Notes: generated by a model from the sequence alone, not told the origin. A stretch of DNA of 64,000 nucleotides from Planctomycetota bacterium (GCA_017303505.1 JAFLCP010000012.1:1-64000); one strand, 5' to 3'; shown: positions 10,137-19,714, counted from the stretch's first letter. A program made the numbers and translations.

Positions 10137-11666
10137 CTAACGTTCAATGGCCTGCAGAATTCTCTGCAACAGATCCTTCAACTCACGATCCACTTCATGA
10201 ACACGGAGCTCGCGAATCATGGTAGCGATCCCCGGATCTGCCACACTTCCCAAACCAAGAATGGCGGCTCGTCGTACCTCTCGGTCCTCATTCTGCGCCA
10301 TCCAAATGTACCAGCGCGATGGATCCGCAATCTCCATTCGAGGCAACTCGGATAACAACTTGATTCGTGCCGCCGAATCACCACGCACCAAATTGGTCGC
10401 CAAAGCAATCTCTTCGTTACTCAAGCCACGCTCATCCAACTCGCGCACCGCCGCAGCTTGCTCCGAGATATTCTCGGACTTCAACAGCATAAAAAGTTCC
10501 AGCACATCTTTTTGCTTCAACGCCACATCCAATCCAGGCGATCGCGTATCGATCCTCTGAATCTTTCCCTCCCAGCGACTCGACTCCCCTTCGCCGACAT
10601 TTGACGCCGATGGAGTAGCAGCAACTTCATTGCCAGGAGTCGCCACGGCAGAGTCATAACCGATAGGCTGAGAGTTAATACCCCGCGGTGTGTTGGAGAA
10701 CATTGTGGTCGCGCGTCGATTCTTGGGGATCACTTGAATGTGAGCCATCGGCTCTTCTCCCGCTTCTGCTTGTCGCAAATCGCCAAACCGAACACCAGGA
10801 GCCCCTGAACTCGAATCCCCGACAGACGCATCAACGCCACTCTTGGCATCGGGATTCTGATAGTCGATGGGCAGCAATGAGCCACCGCCGATGGACAGAA
10901 CATTACTGGAGCCACTGTCCGCGAAACTTGCGGATGGTGGAGCTGCAGCCACACCTTCTGGTCCAACAACATCGCCGTTCGACGCAGAACCGGTTGACGC
11001 TCTAATACTCGAGTTGCTTCCCGAATCACCCAACATTGAATTCGGCGTAGAAGGTTGTACATCACCTTGAGGGCCATTCGTTCGCAACGGTTCGTACGTT
11101 ACCGTCCATTGATGATTCTCCAACACCGCCCATGTATCTAAACGTGCTGACGCCCATCGCAGCTTATCCTCTTGTTGCGGATTGCCTTGAGTTTCATAGG
11201 AACTGTAAATAGCATTCGCCAACTGACAGCCGAATTGTTTCGATTCGCCACTCCAAGTACCAGCCGCTTTACGCAACTCGCCCGCCAACGATCGAACCCA
11301 CTCGCTCTCCAATAATTCCTCTGTGGTCATCGCATCTAAACGTCCCTTCAATACTTGAAAAGCAACGCCCGATATCTCAACCCGCGAATCCGCGAGAGCT
11401 CCTACGACAACTTCTAAACCATCATCACCCAAAGCTAATAAGTTCTCTGCAGCTACCCCCGCTTCATCCGCCGTCTTCGCGTCATTCAAATCTTGCTCAA
11501 GTCGGTAGCAAAGCCACATAGGTGTCACATACTGATAGAGCGCGGCCATGCCACCGGCCATGAACAATACCAACAACCAAGCACTGGCTGAAAAACCCTT
11601 CCGTTGAGGAACAAGTTCCGGCCCGAATATGCGATCAACTTTGAGTTTAGGCTTAGTTCGTTGCAT
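10137..11666 (-). CDS. Membrane-anchored HEAT-like repeat protein
   Basis: A 509-residue protein of unknown function. A basic N-terminus (about residues 1-26) is followed by one membrane segment, ASAWLLVLFMAGGMAALY (about 27-45). Next comes a helical region with HEAT-like features (about 55-190), then a long low-complexity linker rich in Ser, Gly, Ala and Asn (about 195-360), and a second helical block near the C-terminus with typical HEAT phrasing such as EVRRAAILGLGSVADPG. The topology suggests an N-in anchor with the bulk on the outer side. ATG 11666 is the start. It is divergent from the secreted protein at 12031. No enzymatic motif is visible. Confidence 0.8.
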   Translation of the reverse strand: MQRTKPKLKVDRIFGPELVPQRKGFSASAWLLVLFMAGGMAALYQYVTPMWLCYRLEQDLNDAKTADEAGVAAENLLALGDDGLEVVVGALADSRVEISGVAFQVLKGRLDAMTTEELLESEWVRSLAGELRKAAGTWSGESKQFGCQLANAIYSSYETQGNPQQEDKLRWASARLDTWAVLENHQWTVTYEPLRTNGPQGDVQPSTPNSMLGDSGSNSSIRASTGSASNGDVVGPEGVAAAPPSASFADSGSSNVLSIGGGSLLPIDYQNPDAKSGVDASVGDSSSGAPGVRFGDLRQAEAGEEPMAHIQVIPKNRRATTMFSNTPRGINSQPIGYDSAVATPGNEVAATPSASNVGEGESSRWEGKIQRIDTRSPGLDVALKQKDVLELFMLLKSENISEQAAAVRELDERGLSNEEIALATNLVRGDSAARIKLLSELPRMEIADPSRWYIWMAQNEDREVRRAAILGLGSVADPGIATMIRELRVHEVDRELKDLLQRILQAIER

Positions 11667-12030
11667 CGATTTTGTCTATCCCTGACCAACTGGAGCTCGC
11701 GGGTCAACATTCGCACCATCGCGTTATTCACTTCGGCAGCATGCAAGCGTCGTGCTGCAAACCACCCAAGGTTGACTAGTCCCTTTTCAGGTTACCCCAA
11801 AACCTATTCATCCATTTTTCTTGCTTTTGACTCAAGATCAGTTCCGCATTTGCCGGCACGTTTTCCCAATTCGGCAGAAATTACCCAAACCCACTCCCTA
11901 TATTGGGCAACTTTTCCGCCGCCTCAAAATTCTCTCCAAACGCCCGCCAACGAATTCCGAAATAACATCTCTAGCGGTTACTCCAATTGCTTCGAATGAA
12001 GCAACCTTACCCATTTATTTGGACGCGATC
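11667..12030. other. Divergent intergenic region
   Basis: A 364-base spacer between two divergent genes of unknown function. Promoters for both must lie here; I could not identify them. Open frames on the plus strand lack a ribosome-binding site and recognisable content. Confidence 0.45.
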
Positions 12031-13017
12031 ATGAGCTTGATCCAACCAGTTGATGGGCCCCTTCGTTCGAGACTACCTATGACCTTGCTAGCATCAAGAG
12101 CTTGGGACCTTCTCTCGATCCGTTCAATCTCTCTCTGCTTGAGCTTGCTAGCATTATTTTCTACTGGAAGCGTGCTGCTAGCCGTTGATCCCGTACCAGG
12201 CCACGAAAACCTAGCCGAGACCGTCGCCAAAATTCCGTTTAACGAGTTGAATCCCGAAGCCCGCGCGAAGATCAATAGCGTCTTGGACAAACCGAGTTTT
12301 TCTCGTCGCCTCCCAGCTGAATCGATTCCCTGCGACCACGATCTGTTTCTGTTCCTAGTCCGGCACCCCGAAGTGCTGGTCAACATTTGGGATGTCATGC
12401 AGATCACGCGCGTCGAATTGTTGAGAGTGGCCGACTTTGAATTTCGCGGCAATGATGGGGCGGGCACGACCTGCCAATCCGAATTGGTCTACGGCACTCC
12501 TAACTTACACATCTATTACGGGACGGGTGTCTATTCAGGCTCTTTAGCAGCCCGCAACCTCAGTGGAAAATGCCTATGTGTCTTGCGAAGTGTCACAGGC
12601 AAAGATGCTGCCGGTAATCCAACCATCGGCAGCCAGATGGATATTTACATGAAGCTCGACAGCTTAGGCGCGGATTTAGTCACTCGCACCTTAGCCCCAG
12701 TTGTTGGCAAAACGGCTGACAGTAATTTCCGTGAAACAGCACATTTCATTTCGCAGTTATCGCAAGTGTGCGAAACGAATCCGGGTGCTGTTCAAGACAT
12801 GGCGTCGAAGTTATCCAAAGTGCAACCCGAAATTCGTCAGAAGTTTTCGGAGTGCGCGATGCAAGTTGCTTTGCGAGCCGCTGGAGCAGGACAAGTTGCC
12901 AAACCTGCTAAACCCGCGACAGAAGCGGAGATCTTTCAAGCGAATCAAGATCCATTCCGGGGGCTTGAGGCCAAACCTCGCACCCCCGAAAAACCTGAAT
13001 TGATTATGAAGCGCTAG
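12031..13017 (+). CDS. Secreted protein of unknown function
   Basis: A 328-residue protein. The N-terminus has a charged leader and a hydrophobic stretch (ISLCLSLLALFSTGSVLLAVD, given here as a run broken at about residues 32-52), consistent with a long signal peptide. The mature part has five or more cysteines, including CDHD near the front, TTCQSE and GKCLCVLRS, hinting at disulfides or metal binding. The C-terminus is rich in Lys, Pro and Ala. I do not recognise the family; its appearance is that of a planctomycete-specific exported protein. ATG 12031 is chosen because the signal starts soon after; the frame is open upstream for another 70 codons without protein character. It converges on the acyl-activating enzyme with a 14-base overlap. 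Confidence 0.75.
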   Translation: MSLIQPVDGPLRSRLPMTLLASRAWDLLSIRSISLCLSLLALFSTGSVLLAVDPVPGHENLAETVAKIPFNELNPEARAKINSVLDKPSFSRRLPAESIPCDHDLFLFLVRHPEVLVNIWDVMQITRVELLRVADFEFRGNDGAGTTCQSELVYGTPNLHIYYGTGVYSGSLAARNLSGKCLCVLRSVTGKDAAGNPTIGSQMDIYMKLDSLGADLVTRTLAPVVGKTADSNFRETAHFISQLSQVCETNPGAVQDMASKLSKVQPEIRQKFSECAMQVALRAAGAGQVAKPAKPATEAEIFQANQDPFRGLEAKPRTPEKPELIMKR

Positions 13018-14629
13018 CTCGCTCTTTGGCTAACTGCTGCATCCCCCGCAAATCTAACTTGCCTGTGCCCAGCACTGGAATCTGCTCTACTTCGAAGAAG
13101 CTGTCTTCAGAAGGAATGTAGAGATTGGGCAAGCCTTCGCTCTGCAAACGCTTGGTGATTTCACCGGGTGTCATCGGCAATTTGGTGTGCAATACAATCA
13201 GTCGTTCGCCTCGTTTTGGGTCGGGAACAGCGGTGATAACGGCTTGTGGACCGTTTGATTCGCTATCCCCCTGCACACCCAAGATCTTGGAGATCGTCTC
13301 TTCAATTTGAATGTGCGGGACCATTTCACCACCAATTTTTGAAAAGCGGCTTTGGCGGCCCGTGATGTGGATGAAACCTTTTGGATCCAAGAACGCCACG
13401 TCACCGGTTTCATACCAACCATCCTTGAGCACTTTAGAAGTCAGGTCTTCGCGGTGCAGGTAACCCTTCATCACGTTCGGGCCTTTGATTTGCAACATGC
13501 CCGATTCGCCGATTGGTAGGACTTTGCTTGGATCATCTAAGGAGATGATTCTCGCTTGAACATCTTTTACGGGACGCCCAACACTTCCTTCGAGCCAGCC
13601 TTCATTCTTGCCGGTTTTATCTCGAGTGGGAGGGATGTTCACGGATACCAATGGACTCAATTCGGTAGTGCCGTAACCTTCGACGGGACGAATCTTAAAT
13701 CGCTCTTCAAATGCATCGCTCACGCTCACCGGCAACTTCTCGGCGCCTGCGATAACCACATCCAGTTTTTCAAATTGCTTGGGCTCGACGCGGCGTACAT
13801 AGTTGGTAAGAAACGTCGGCGTAGCCAACAATACAGTGGCTCCATACTGTTCGCACATCTTTCCAACTTGCCGAGCTTCGAGCGGATTGAAATGATAGAT
13901 GCCGCAAGGTGGCAAGGCTTGCACAGACCACAACGTGACGGTGTATCCGAACGAATGAAAGAAGGGGAGAATTCCCATGACCACGTCATTGTCGTTCAAA
14001 CCTACACATTCACCAATGGCTGTCACATTGTGATTGATGTTGCCGTATGTCAACACAACGCCTTTGGGCACGCCGGTGGATCCCGAAGTAAAGATAACCG
14101 TAAGAGGATCATCCACTTTGCGTTGGGTGAGTCCCAACCATTGATCAAGCATGGAAGCCGGTACAAATTTCGCCGCTGTCGCACACGCAATTTTGTCTAC
14201 CAACGTTACCGAATCTTTGAAATCTTCGAGATAGACCAATTCGGCATTGAGACTAAAGTTCATCTTTTCCATAAAACGTCGACTGGTTAGCACATGCTTA
14301 ATACCAGCCAACTTGATGCACTCGTTGAGCACATCCGATGTAACGGTGTAATTGAGATTCACAGAGACTCGACCGCAAAGAGCCACAGCTACGTTGGCCA
14401 TCGTCGATGCAGCGCTGGGTGGCAACAACAAGCCGAGATATTGCTCATCGGGAGCAAGTACTTTGCGCAACAACAACCGACGCAAGATAAGAGTGCGAAT
14501 TAAAGCATTGGTACCGGAGACTTCAGTCCCCATCGAGTCGGCCATCTTCAATCGCGAGCCACGGCGTTTCCATTCGCGAATGACTCGCTGTGTAACAAAC
14601 ATCGAACTTTCGGAGTTCGCTTTTGACAT
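13004..14629 (-). CDS. AMP-forming acyl-activating enzyme (acyl-ACP synthetase-like)
   Basis: ANL-superfamily adenylating enzyme of 541 residues. The P-loop-like motif VIFTSGSTGVPKGVVLTYGN is at about residue 190, the VEGYGTTELSP motif at about 330, and the GWYETGDVAFLDPKGFIHITGR motif at about 420 (split: GWYETGDVAF and FIHITGR). The catalytic lysine region GTGKLDLRG is near the C-terminus. The overall pattern, including LPPSAASTMANVAVALCGRV, matches the synthetase half of Aas, which re-acylates lysophospholipids, but no acyltransferase domain is attached. The substrate is probably a fatty acid. ATG 14629 follows a GGGAGAAAGAG stretch; the extension to 14692 is hydrophobic and unlikely. Confidence 0.87.
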   Translation of the reverse strand: MSKANSESSMFVTQRVIREWKRRGSRLKMADSMGTEVSGTNALIRTLILRRLLLRKVLAPDEQYLGLLLPPSAASTMANVAVALCGRVSVNLNYTVTSDVLNECIKLAGIKHVLTSRRFMEKMNFSLNAELVYLEDFKDSVTLVDKIACATAAKFVPASMLDQWLGLTQRKVDDPLTVIFTSGSTGVPKGVVLTYGNINHNVTAIGECVGLNDNDVVMGILPFFHSFGYTVTLWSVQALPPCGIYHFNPLEARQVGKMCEQYGATVLLATPTFLTNYVRRVEPKQFEKLDVVIAGAEKLPVSVSDAFEERFKIRPVEGYGTTELSPLVSVNIPPTRDKTGKNEGWLEGSVGRPVKDVQARIISLDDPSKVLPIGESGMLQIKGPNVMKGYLHREDLTSKVLKDGWYETGDVAFLDPKGFIHITGRQSRFSKIGGEMVPHIQIEETISKILGVQGDSESNGPQAVITAVPDPKRGERLIVLHTKLPMTPGEITKRLQSEGLPNLYIPSEDSFFEVEQIPVLGTGKLDLRGMQQLAKERASAS

Positions 14630-14877
14630 GGACTCTTTCTCCCGTGCCTTCCAAACAAACAAATGGGATGCAGAACAGAAAAGGAAACACAAGTTCAGTA
14701 AGGAAAAGATAACTCAACGAGCAATGGTCGAGAAGATTGGTATTGTCTTCTGAGCCGTACTCAATCTACAAGAAAGAGGGTTTGGTAAGCGTTCAATGGG
14801 CCCAAGATGGATCTTGGCTCAATCGAACCTGGGAGACCAAACGACGGAAAGCGAGAGTACCAGGGAAAGGGATTTCG

Positions 14878-15108
14878 ATGGATCGACTCGGCAGTTTCTT
14901 GATTGGATTAGTGATCGGCGGGGTTGGCTTGCACGTTGCTAGCAACTTTTATATTGTCCGATCAGATAATGGAACCCACCTGATCCCAAAGTTGACGGCA
15001 AAATTAGAGAATCCCTACCACGATGTCAGAAATTATGGCCCCACGCAGTGGAAAACGAACCAGGATCTAGCCCGCGCCCTGCAAAAAGCGGCCCATCGCA
15101 AAAACTAA
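14878..15108 (+). CDS. Small single-span membrane protein
   Basis: A 76-residue protein starting MDRLGSFLIGLVIGGVGLHV: one N-terminal membrane helix (about residues 5-24), then NFYIVRSDNGTHLIPK and a short polar C-terminus ending in AHRKN. GGGAAAGGG upstream of ATG 14878 supports the start. I have seen the IVRSDNGTHLIPK type of phrase in planctomycete small membrane proteins, but no function is known. It is divergent from the acyl-activating enzyme. Confidence 0.75.
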   Translation: MDRLGSFLIGLVIGGVGLHVASNFYIVRSDNGTHLIPKLTAKLENPYHDVRNYGPTQWKTNQDLARALQKAAHRKN

Positions 15109-15155
15109 TTACCTACGCCAGACGCTCTAGTAGCCGACAGATTTTCTCCGGGCTG

Positions 15156-15242
15156 CGTTTAACGCGCAGCTGGAGCGCAGCCGAGGCTAGGTCAGCGGGA
15201 GCCCCTAATGCAAGTCGTTCCCAAGCAGAGCCTGGGAACGAG
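15156..15242. repeat. Composite intergenic repeat, copy 1
   Basis: Begins GCGTTTAACGCGCAGC, then GAGCGCAGCCGAGGCTAGGT, and ends with the hairpin CGTTCCCAAGC-AGA-GCCTGGGAACG at 15216-15240. The same two modules recur in inverted orientation at 43226-43490. Confidence 0.75.
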
Positions 15243-15257
15243 GATATTCGTTACTTC

Positions 15258-15533
15258 TTAGCGCGAGCGAACCGCAGCACCAGCCGCACCAGCTACATCG
15301 CGAGGAGCGGGAACGGCAGATCCACGGTAGTGTCGGCGTCGCACGGTATTGCCGTAGAAATGCAAGGGGCGATATGGACGCTCAAGGATCGGTGTGTTCT
15401 GAATCTTCTCTCGTTCAGCACCTCGAGCAATCACGTTCCCCTGCCAGCCTGGCTCACCAGCCGAAACAGTGCTAACCAAGCCCAAAATGGCTACAAACAC
15501 CAACGACAAGACGCAATTACCCTTCCGCGTCAT
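15258..15533 (-). CDS. Small secreted protein
   Basis: A 91-residue protein with a clear signal peptide (MTRKGNCVLSLVFVAILGLV, cleavage likely after STVSA). The mature part is basic: GWQGNVIARG, RPYRPLHFYGNTVRRRHYRG, then an Ala/Pro-rich tail. The RPxHFYGNTVRRR phrase looks conserved and suggests a planctomycete-specific family, but I cannot name a function. GGGGGATGAAGCA upstream of ATG 15533 supports the start; an ATG at 15557 would place a short spacer before the signal. Confidence 0.72.
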   Translation of the reverse strand: MTRKGNCVLSLVFVAILGLVSTVSAGEPGWQGNVIARGAEREKIQNTPILERPYRPLHFYGNTVRRRHYRGSAVPAPRDVAGAAGAAVRSR

Positions 15534-15760
15534 TGCTTCATCCCCCAACACTGCCAATCCTATGTGACTTCCCGATTACGACGATGATAACATCGATAGA
15601 GGCACGTGCTCCCTATCACCTCCGTGACGCAGCATGCCCAAACTTCCTAACCACCGAAATTTACCCCATCGATGCCATACTGTCTAATCGAAAATTGCAC
15701 GCATTCTCCAAAAATGGAATTCAACGGAACCTTACAAACTGGCTGTGCGCCAGATTCTGG

Positions 15761-17758
15761 CTATTCGCCCGAATCGTTATTGGCGTTCGCGATTTCCTCG
15801 GAATCAATCTTTTCGTCACCATTTTTGTCAAGTCGGCCAAACAGAGCGTGCCAACGTTCGGGAACTTCACTTTTCTCTAAAAGCTTGTCCCCATTTTTGT
15901 CCCATCGTTTCGCGGCGGCCTGAATCATCTCGATCGGCACATTCGATTTCTTCGCTTTCTTCTCGCGATCCGCAGACCGTGCAATCGCTAAATCAAAATA
16001 GCCGATCATCATTTCCTCATAGGTCTGATCGCCCCATCGCACTCGAGCCGACGGATCGGGATTGTTCAGATTTTCCTCCGAGTTATCAAACGCGGCTTCG
16101 CAATACATCTTCGCACCCGCAGGAACCTTGAGCGGCTCTTTCAACCAATAAGCGGTTTGCCAGTTGAAATCATATTTGGGAACGTCCAATAAAATTTCGC
16201 GAGTCCCGTCCGGCTTCACCAACGTATACCGAAAAGCTTTTCCACGCAGATGCATGTGTGGACTCATCAACAGCAATTCACTTTCGGGCAGTTCTTCTGG
16301 AGTCGTGGCAGCTGTCTGGTAGTTGGCCTCACCTGGCGGAATGTTCAAGCGAACTTGCACAGCACTTGTGGTGACGACTTCATATTTGATCGACTCTGGT
16401 TCTGCGAAGATCATTCCAAGTTTGGTCAAATCTTCTTGAGGCGTTCCGATCGGTGTGTAATGAACTTGAAACACCAACTCGCTGCCGGCTGGAATGCGTT
16501 TCGCTAATCCCTCAGGATAAGGACCAACTCGCGTACCAGGCACGTAGCCCACTAAGAAACCTCGTTCACCTTCTAGGCCTTCAAAGCTTCCCTTTTCACG
16601 CACGAAAACCAACACATGATGAACAACAGCTCGATTGCTTGGTAAAATCTCAGCGGCCTTCAACCACTTGTCTTCTTTAAAGCCTGGATCGACGCGGAAA
16701 TACTGATATCGCACATCGCCACGGGCGGGAATCTGATAGGGCTTGTCAGCCATCTGCACCACTAGGTCTGGCTCTTTGGGTAACTGCCAACCTGCAATGT
16801 ATTTCTTGGGTTCCGGGAGTTCGCTGGGATCACCTTCGGGAACACCTGCAGCAACCCATTGATCAATCAACTTGATTTCTTCTTCGCTCATGGAACGATC
16901 ATTGGCAAAACTTCCATGGCTCGGCGAAGCGTGCCAGGGTGGCATACGCCCATCGTGAATCACTTCCTGAATCATCTCGGCCCAGCCGGCAACTTCAGAA
17001 TAGTTGGTGAGATCCATCGGACCAATTTCGCCTGTGCGATGACATTCAACACATCGCTCTTGCAAGATGCGGCTTATCTGCTTGCTGAAAGTTACCTGAG
17101 CCACTTCAGCACTCTTCTCTACTTTGCGATAACGACCGATACGGCATCCTGGCGCGGGGGAGTGCGGCTGACTCACTTTACCAGAAGCTGCGAGTTCGCT
17201 GAGTGCCAAAACCAAATCATTCGCTTCAGCTTTAGGCTTCACGAAGCCAACACCAAATTGATCGTCGATGCGTCCGTAATAAGAGATCATGCGCGAAGAA
17301 TCCAACACGAAAACTTCGGGAGTCCTGGTCGCTCCGAACAGCTCCGCGATCTTGCCATCCGGATCCTTCAGCATGGGAAACTCAATCTTCTGTCGGCGAA
17401 CGAATGCGCCGATTTCTTCCAACGAATCTTGCACGTTGGAATTCACACCAATCACTTCGACGCCATCACTCTTAAATTTCTCGCGTATTTCATTCAAGCG
17501 ACTTGCATACTGCTTTACTAACGGGCACTCCGTACCCAAAAAGGCCACAACCAAAATCTTTTTCGCTTGATATTCGCTCAGCGTGTGCTCTCGGCCTTGC
17601 CAATCGCTCGCCTTCAACTCGGTGATGGTTCGTCCTAATACGGGTGAATCAGACTTACCTTCTTCGGCTTGACTACTGCCCGCACTGGCCCAAGCCATGA
17701 GGCCCGCCAACACACCACTCACGCTCCATCGCAACCATGACCGATGTCGGTTCAACAT
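15761..17758 (-). CDS. Redoxin / cytochrome c / copper monooxygenase-like / EF-hand fusion
   Basis: An exported 665-residue multidomain protein. In order: signal peptide (to about 32); AhpC/TSA redoxin domain with a single Cys in FLGTECPLVKQY (about 40-190); a cytochrome c-like segment with heme motif CVECH and distal MPPWH (about 220-310); a domain resembling peptidylglycine-type (type II) copper monooxygenase (about 330-600); two EF-hand-like loops DKNGDKLLEKSE and DKNGDEKIDSEE at the C-terminus. Copper ligands are recognisable: HH in VVHHVLVF, H in FQVHYTPIG, HMH in SPHMHLRG and M in GAKMYCEA. The likely role is extracytoplasmic oxidation using electrons through the heme domain; the substrate is unknown. 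ATG 17758 follows GGGGAGAG; a TTG further up is less likely. Confidence 0.88.
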   Translation of the reverse strand: MLNRHRSWLRWSVSGVLAGLMAWASAGSSQAEEGKSDSPVLGRTITELKASDWQGREHTLSEYQAKKILVVAFLGTECPLVKQYASRLNEIREKFKSDGVEVIGVNSNVQDSLEEIGAFVRRQKIEFPMLKDPDGKIAELFGATRTPEVFVLDSSRMISYYGRIDDQFGVGFVKPKAEANDLVLALSELAASGKVSQPHSPAPGCRIGRYRKVEKSAEVAQVTFSKQISRILQERCVECHRTGEIGPMDLTNYSEVAGWAEMIQEVIHDGRMPPWHASPSHGSFANDRSMSEEEIKLIDQWVAAGVPEGDPSELPEPKKYIAGWQLPKEPDLVVQMADKPYQIPARGDVRYQYFRVDPGFKEDKWLKAAEILPSNRAVVHHVLVFVREKGSFEGLEGERGFLVGYVPGTRVGPYPEGLAKRIPAGSELVFQVHYTPIGTPQEDLTKLGMIFAEPESIKYEVVTTSAVQVRLNIPPGEANYQTAATTPEELPESELLLMSPHMHLRGKAFRYTLVKPDGTREILLDVPKYDFNWQTAYWLKEPLKVPAGAKMYCEAAFDNSEENLNNPDPSARVRWGDQTYEEMMIGYFDLAIARSADREKKAKKSNVPIEMIQAAAKRWDKNGDKLLEKSEVPERWHALFGRLDKNGDEKIDSEEIANANNDSGE

Positions 17759-17776
17759 ATTAAGCACTCTCCCCAA

Positions 17777-17797
17777 TCGCGGACTTTTGATCCGCGA
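17777..17797 (-). promoter_or_regulatory. Perfect hairpin in the leader of the redox fusion gene
   Basis: TCGCGGA (17777-17783) and TCCGCGA (17791-17797) form a 7-bp stem with a 7-base loop. It ends about 20 bases before ATG 17758, just upstream of the Shine-Dalgarno, so it could affect translation. No T run follows. Confidence 0.4.
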
Positions 17798-18026
17798 CTA
17801 TCCACATTTTAGGTCTGCCCTGTGTTTCGGCTCGCAGGACGTGAGCCGTTATGCCAAAACGAATGTATCTAGCCAGATGCATCCGCGCCCATATTAACCT
17901 TGCGGAAACGCAAAAGTTGCGAAGCATCCATGAATCTCTGGCGAAAAACGGGCTGCGACCTGCAGTCGTTAGAACACCACCCCCACGACTGAGACGATGG
18001 TGTTGCAGTTCGAAGATGTATGCCCG

Positions 18027-18650
18027 TTAAGCAAAACGACCGCTGCTTGTTTTGTCGCTAAGTAGATCTTGAAGTATCCATTCCAAGGCTTGAACTTGGA
18101 GTGCGAGTGACATGCTCGGCATGCCACGTCCATCGCTCACCGCCTGTTTTGGCAAAAGGGGCAAATGAATGAAGCCAACCGCGTCAGGCCGGCCCAATTC
18201 ATGTTGCCATACATGCGACAAATACATGGCTGCGTTACACAGAAATGTCCCCGCGTGATAAGAGATTTGCGTCGGGATACCGAGTTGCTGCAAATGCTGG
18301 GACCAATACGCCAACGGCAAATGGGAGCGGAAAGCAACCGGCCCACCCGCGATCAGCGATGGCAAATCAGCACCACCTGTTTCGGTCCGTCCAGCCACGT
18401 TTACTGCCAAAGCTTCGAGTCGAATATGCGCGGAGCCAGGCGCTTGCCCCAAATGGAGTACAACATCGAACTCTTTCTCTAAATCCTGACGAAGCCTAGA
18501 CTTAAGCAAATCGAAATCCACCGGATATCGGCGGGTTGTTATCCGTGAATCATTGGGATGTGTACGTAAATACTCCATGAGTACCAGCCAACTAGCGTTC
18601 TCGCTCCATACCTCATAGGGCTCAAAGGCTGTTACCAAGATCTTGACCAC
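18027..18650 (-). CDS. pcp: Pyroglutamyl peptidase I (peptidase C15)
   Basis: Cytoplasmic cysteine peptidase that removes N-terminal pyroglutamate. The N-terminus KILVTAFEPYEVWSENAS matches the family start. The catalytic triad is visible: Glu79 in GSAHIRLEALAVN, Cys at about 142 in SYHAGTFLCNAAMY, His at about 166 in GFIHLPLLP; these fall close to E81, C144 and H168 of the Bacillus enzyme. The length of 207 residues is usual. I chose GTG 18650 because GGAG lies 9 bases upstream and it matches family starts; GTG 18665 would add five residues. It stands alone. Downstream at 17973-18004 is a 7-bp AACACCA/TGGTGTT inverted repeat without a T run. Confidence 0.9.
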   Translation of the reverse strand: MVKILVTAFEPYEVWSENASWLVLMEYLRTHPNDSRITTRRYPVDFDLLKSRLRQDLEKEFDVVLHLGQAPGSAHIRLEALAVNVAGRTETGGADLPSLIAGGPVAFRSHLPLAYWSQHLQQLGIPTQISYHAGTFLCNAAMYLSHVWQHELGRPDAVGFIHLPLLPKQAVSDGRGMPSMSLALQVQALEWILQDLLSDKTSSGRFA

Positions 18651-18862
18651 TCGGGGATTCTCCACAGTTTGGCAGGCGGCCCGTTCTAGTATTTGACTCG
18701 TGCTCGAAGTACCATACCCAATATCCTACCTTATTACCCACCGTTATTCCTCCCAAGTTACCGATCTTTTCGGAAAGCTTGGGTCCCAAGCCTCAACGCG
18801 TTGTGGCTGACACTGGGATTCATTTTGGTTACTTCCAAGCCCACAAAATCGAGTTTTGTGCC

Positions 18863-19714
18863 ATGAAACTGCTCCCACTCTCCATTCGTCACGCTCTCTT
18901 AACCCTTTTCTTTGTCACCATCAGCTCAGCGCTATGGGCTCAAGATCTGTTCCCCGACAAAGCATTGGAAGCGGCCGTTCGGGCAGAAGTATTCGCCAAA
19001 CGATACAACCAAGAACCGCTCACGATTGATGACGTCAAAACCATTTCTCAGGTTGTCGGCAAAGGGAAGGGGATTACCAACCTGGAAGGACTTCAGCATT
19101 GCGCCGCGTTGATGCTGATCGATCTCGAGAACAATCAGATCGCCGATCTTGCGCCAATCAAAGACCTCAAACTGGTTCAATCACTTACCTTAGCGGGCAA
19201 CAAAATCGAATCGATTGCACCGCTAGAGAATTTCACCAAACTGCAATATCTCGATGTCTCGCGCAACACGATCAAGGACATTGCTCCTGTTGCCAAAATG
19301 GAAAACATGCGTTCGTTGTATCTGAGCCAAAACCAAATCGAATCACTCGCTCCAGTTGCCGGACTAAAGAAGGTGTGGACATTGTACGTGGCCGGAAATC
19401 CGATCACCGACTTTGCCCCCGTCGGCCAATTGAAATGGCTCAGCTCTTTCGATGCCAAAGGTTGCAACATCAGCGACCTGAGCTTTCTCAAGCCGCTTAC
19501 CGAATTGAGCTATGTGATGTTGGCAGACAACAAAATCAGCGACTTGAGCGTGCTGGTTGAAATGGCTCAAGCGGATGCCGCAGGAGCCAAACGATTCGCT
19601 CCATTTTGGCGACTCTATTTGTATGGCAATCCATTTTCAGATGCTGCCAACCAAACACAGCTCCCAGCGTTGAAAGCTGCGGGCAGCAAAGTCTTCACAG
19701 AAAAACCAAACTAA
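18863..19714 (+). CDS. Secreted leucine-rich-repeat protein
   Basis: A 283-residue exported protein. Signal peptide: MKLLPLSIRHALLTLFFVTI, cleavage after LWA. A short helical cap (about 25-75, FPDKALEAAVRAEVF) is followed by about seven 22-residue SDS22-like leucine-rich repeats, for example LMLIDLENNQIADLAPI, SLTLAGNKIESIAPL, YLDVSRNTIKDIAPV. The consensus is L.L..N.I.D(L/I)APL. Such repeats bind proteins; the partner is unknown. ATG 18863 is chosen since the signal begins there. The stop overlaps the stop of the convergent protease gene at 19711-19714. Confidence 0.88.
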   Translation: MKLLPLSIRHALLTLFFVTISSALWAQDLFPDKALEAAVRAEVFAKRYNQEPLTIDDVKTISQVVGKGKGITNLEGLQHCAALMLIDLENNQIADLAPIKDLKLVQSLTLAGNKIESIAPLENFTKLQYLDVSRNTIKDIAPVAKMENMRSLYLSQNQIESLAPVAGLKKVWTLYVAGNPITDFAPVGQLKWLSSFDAKGCNISDLSFLKPLTELSYVMLADNKISDLSVLVEMAQADAAGAKRFAPFWRLYLYGNPFSDAANQTQLPALKAAGSKVFTEKPN

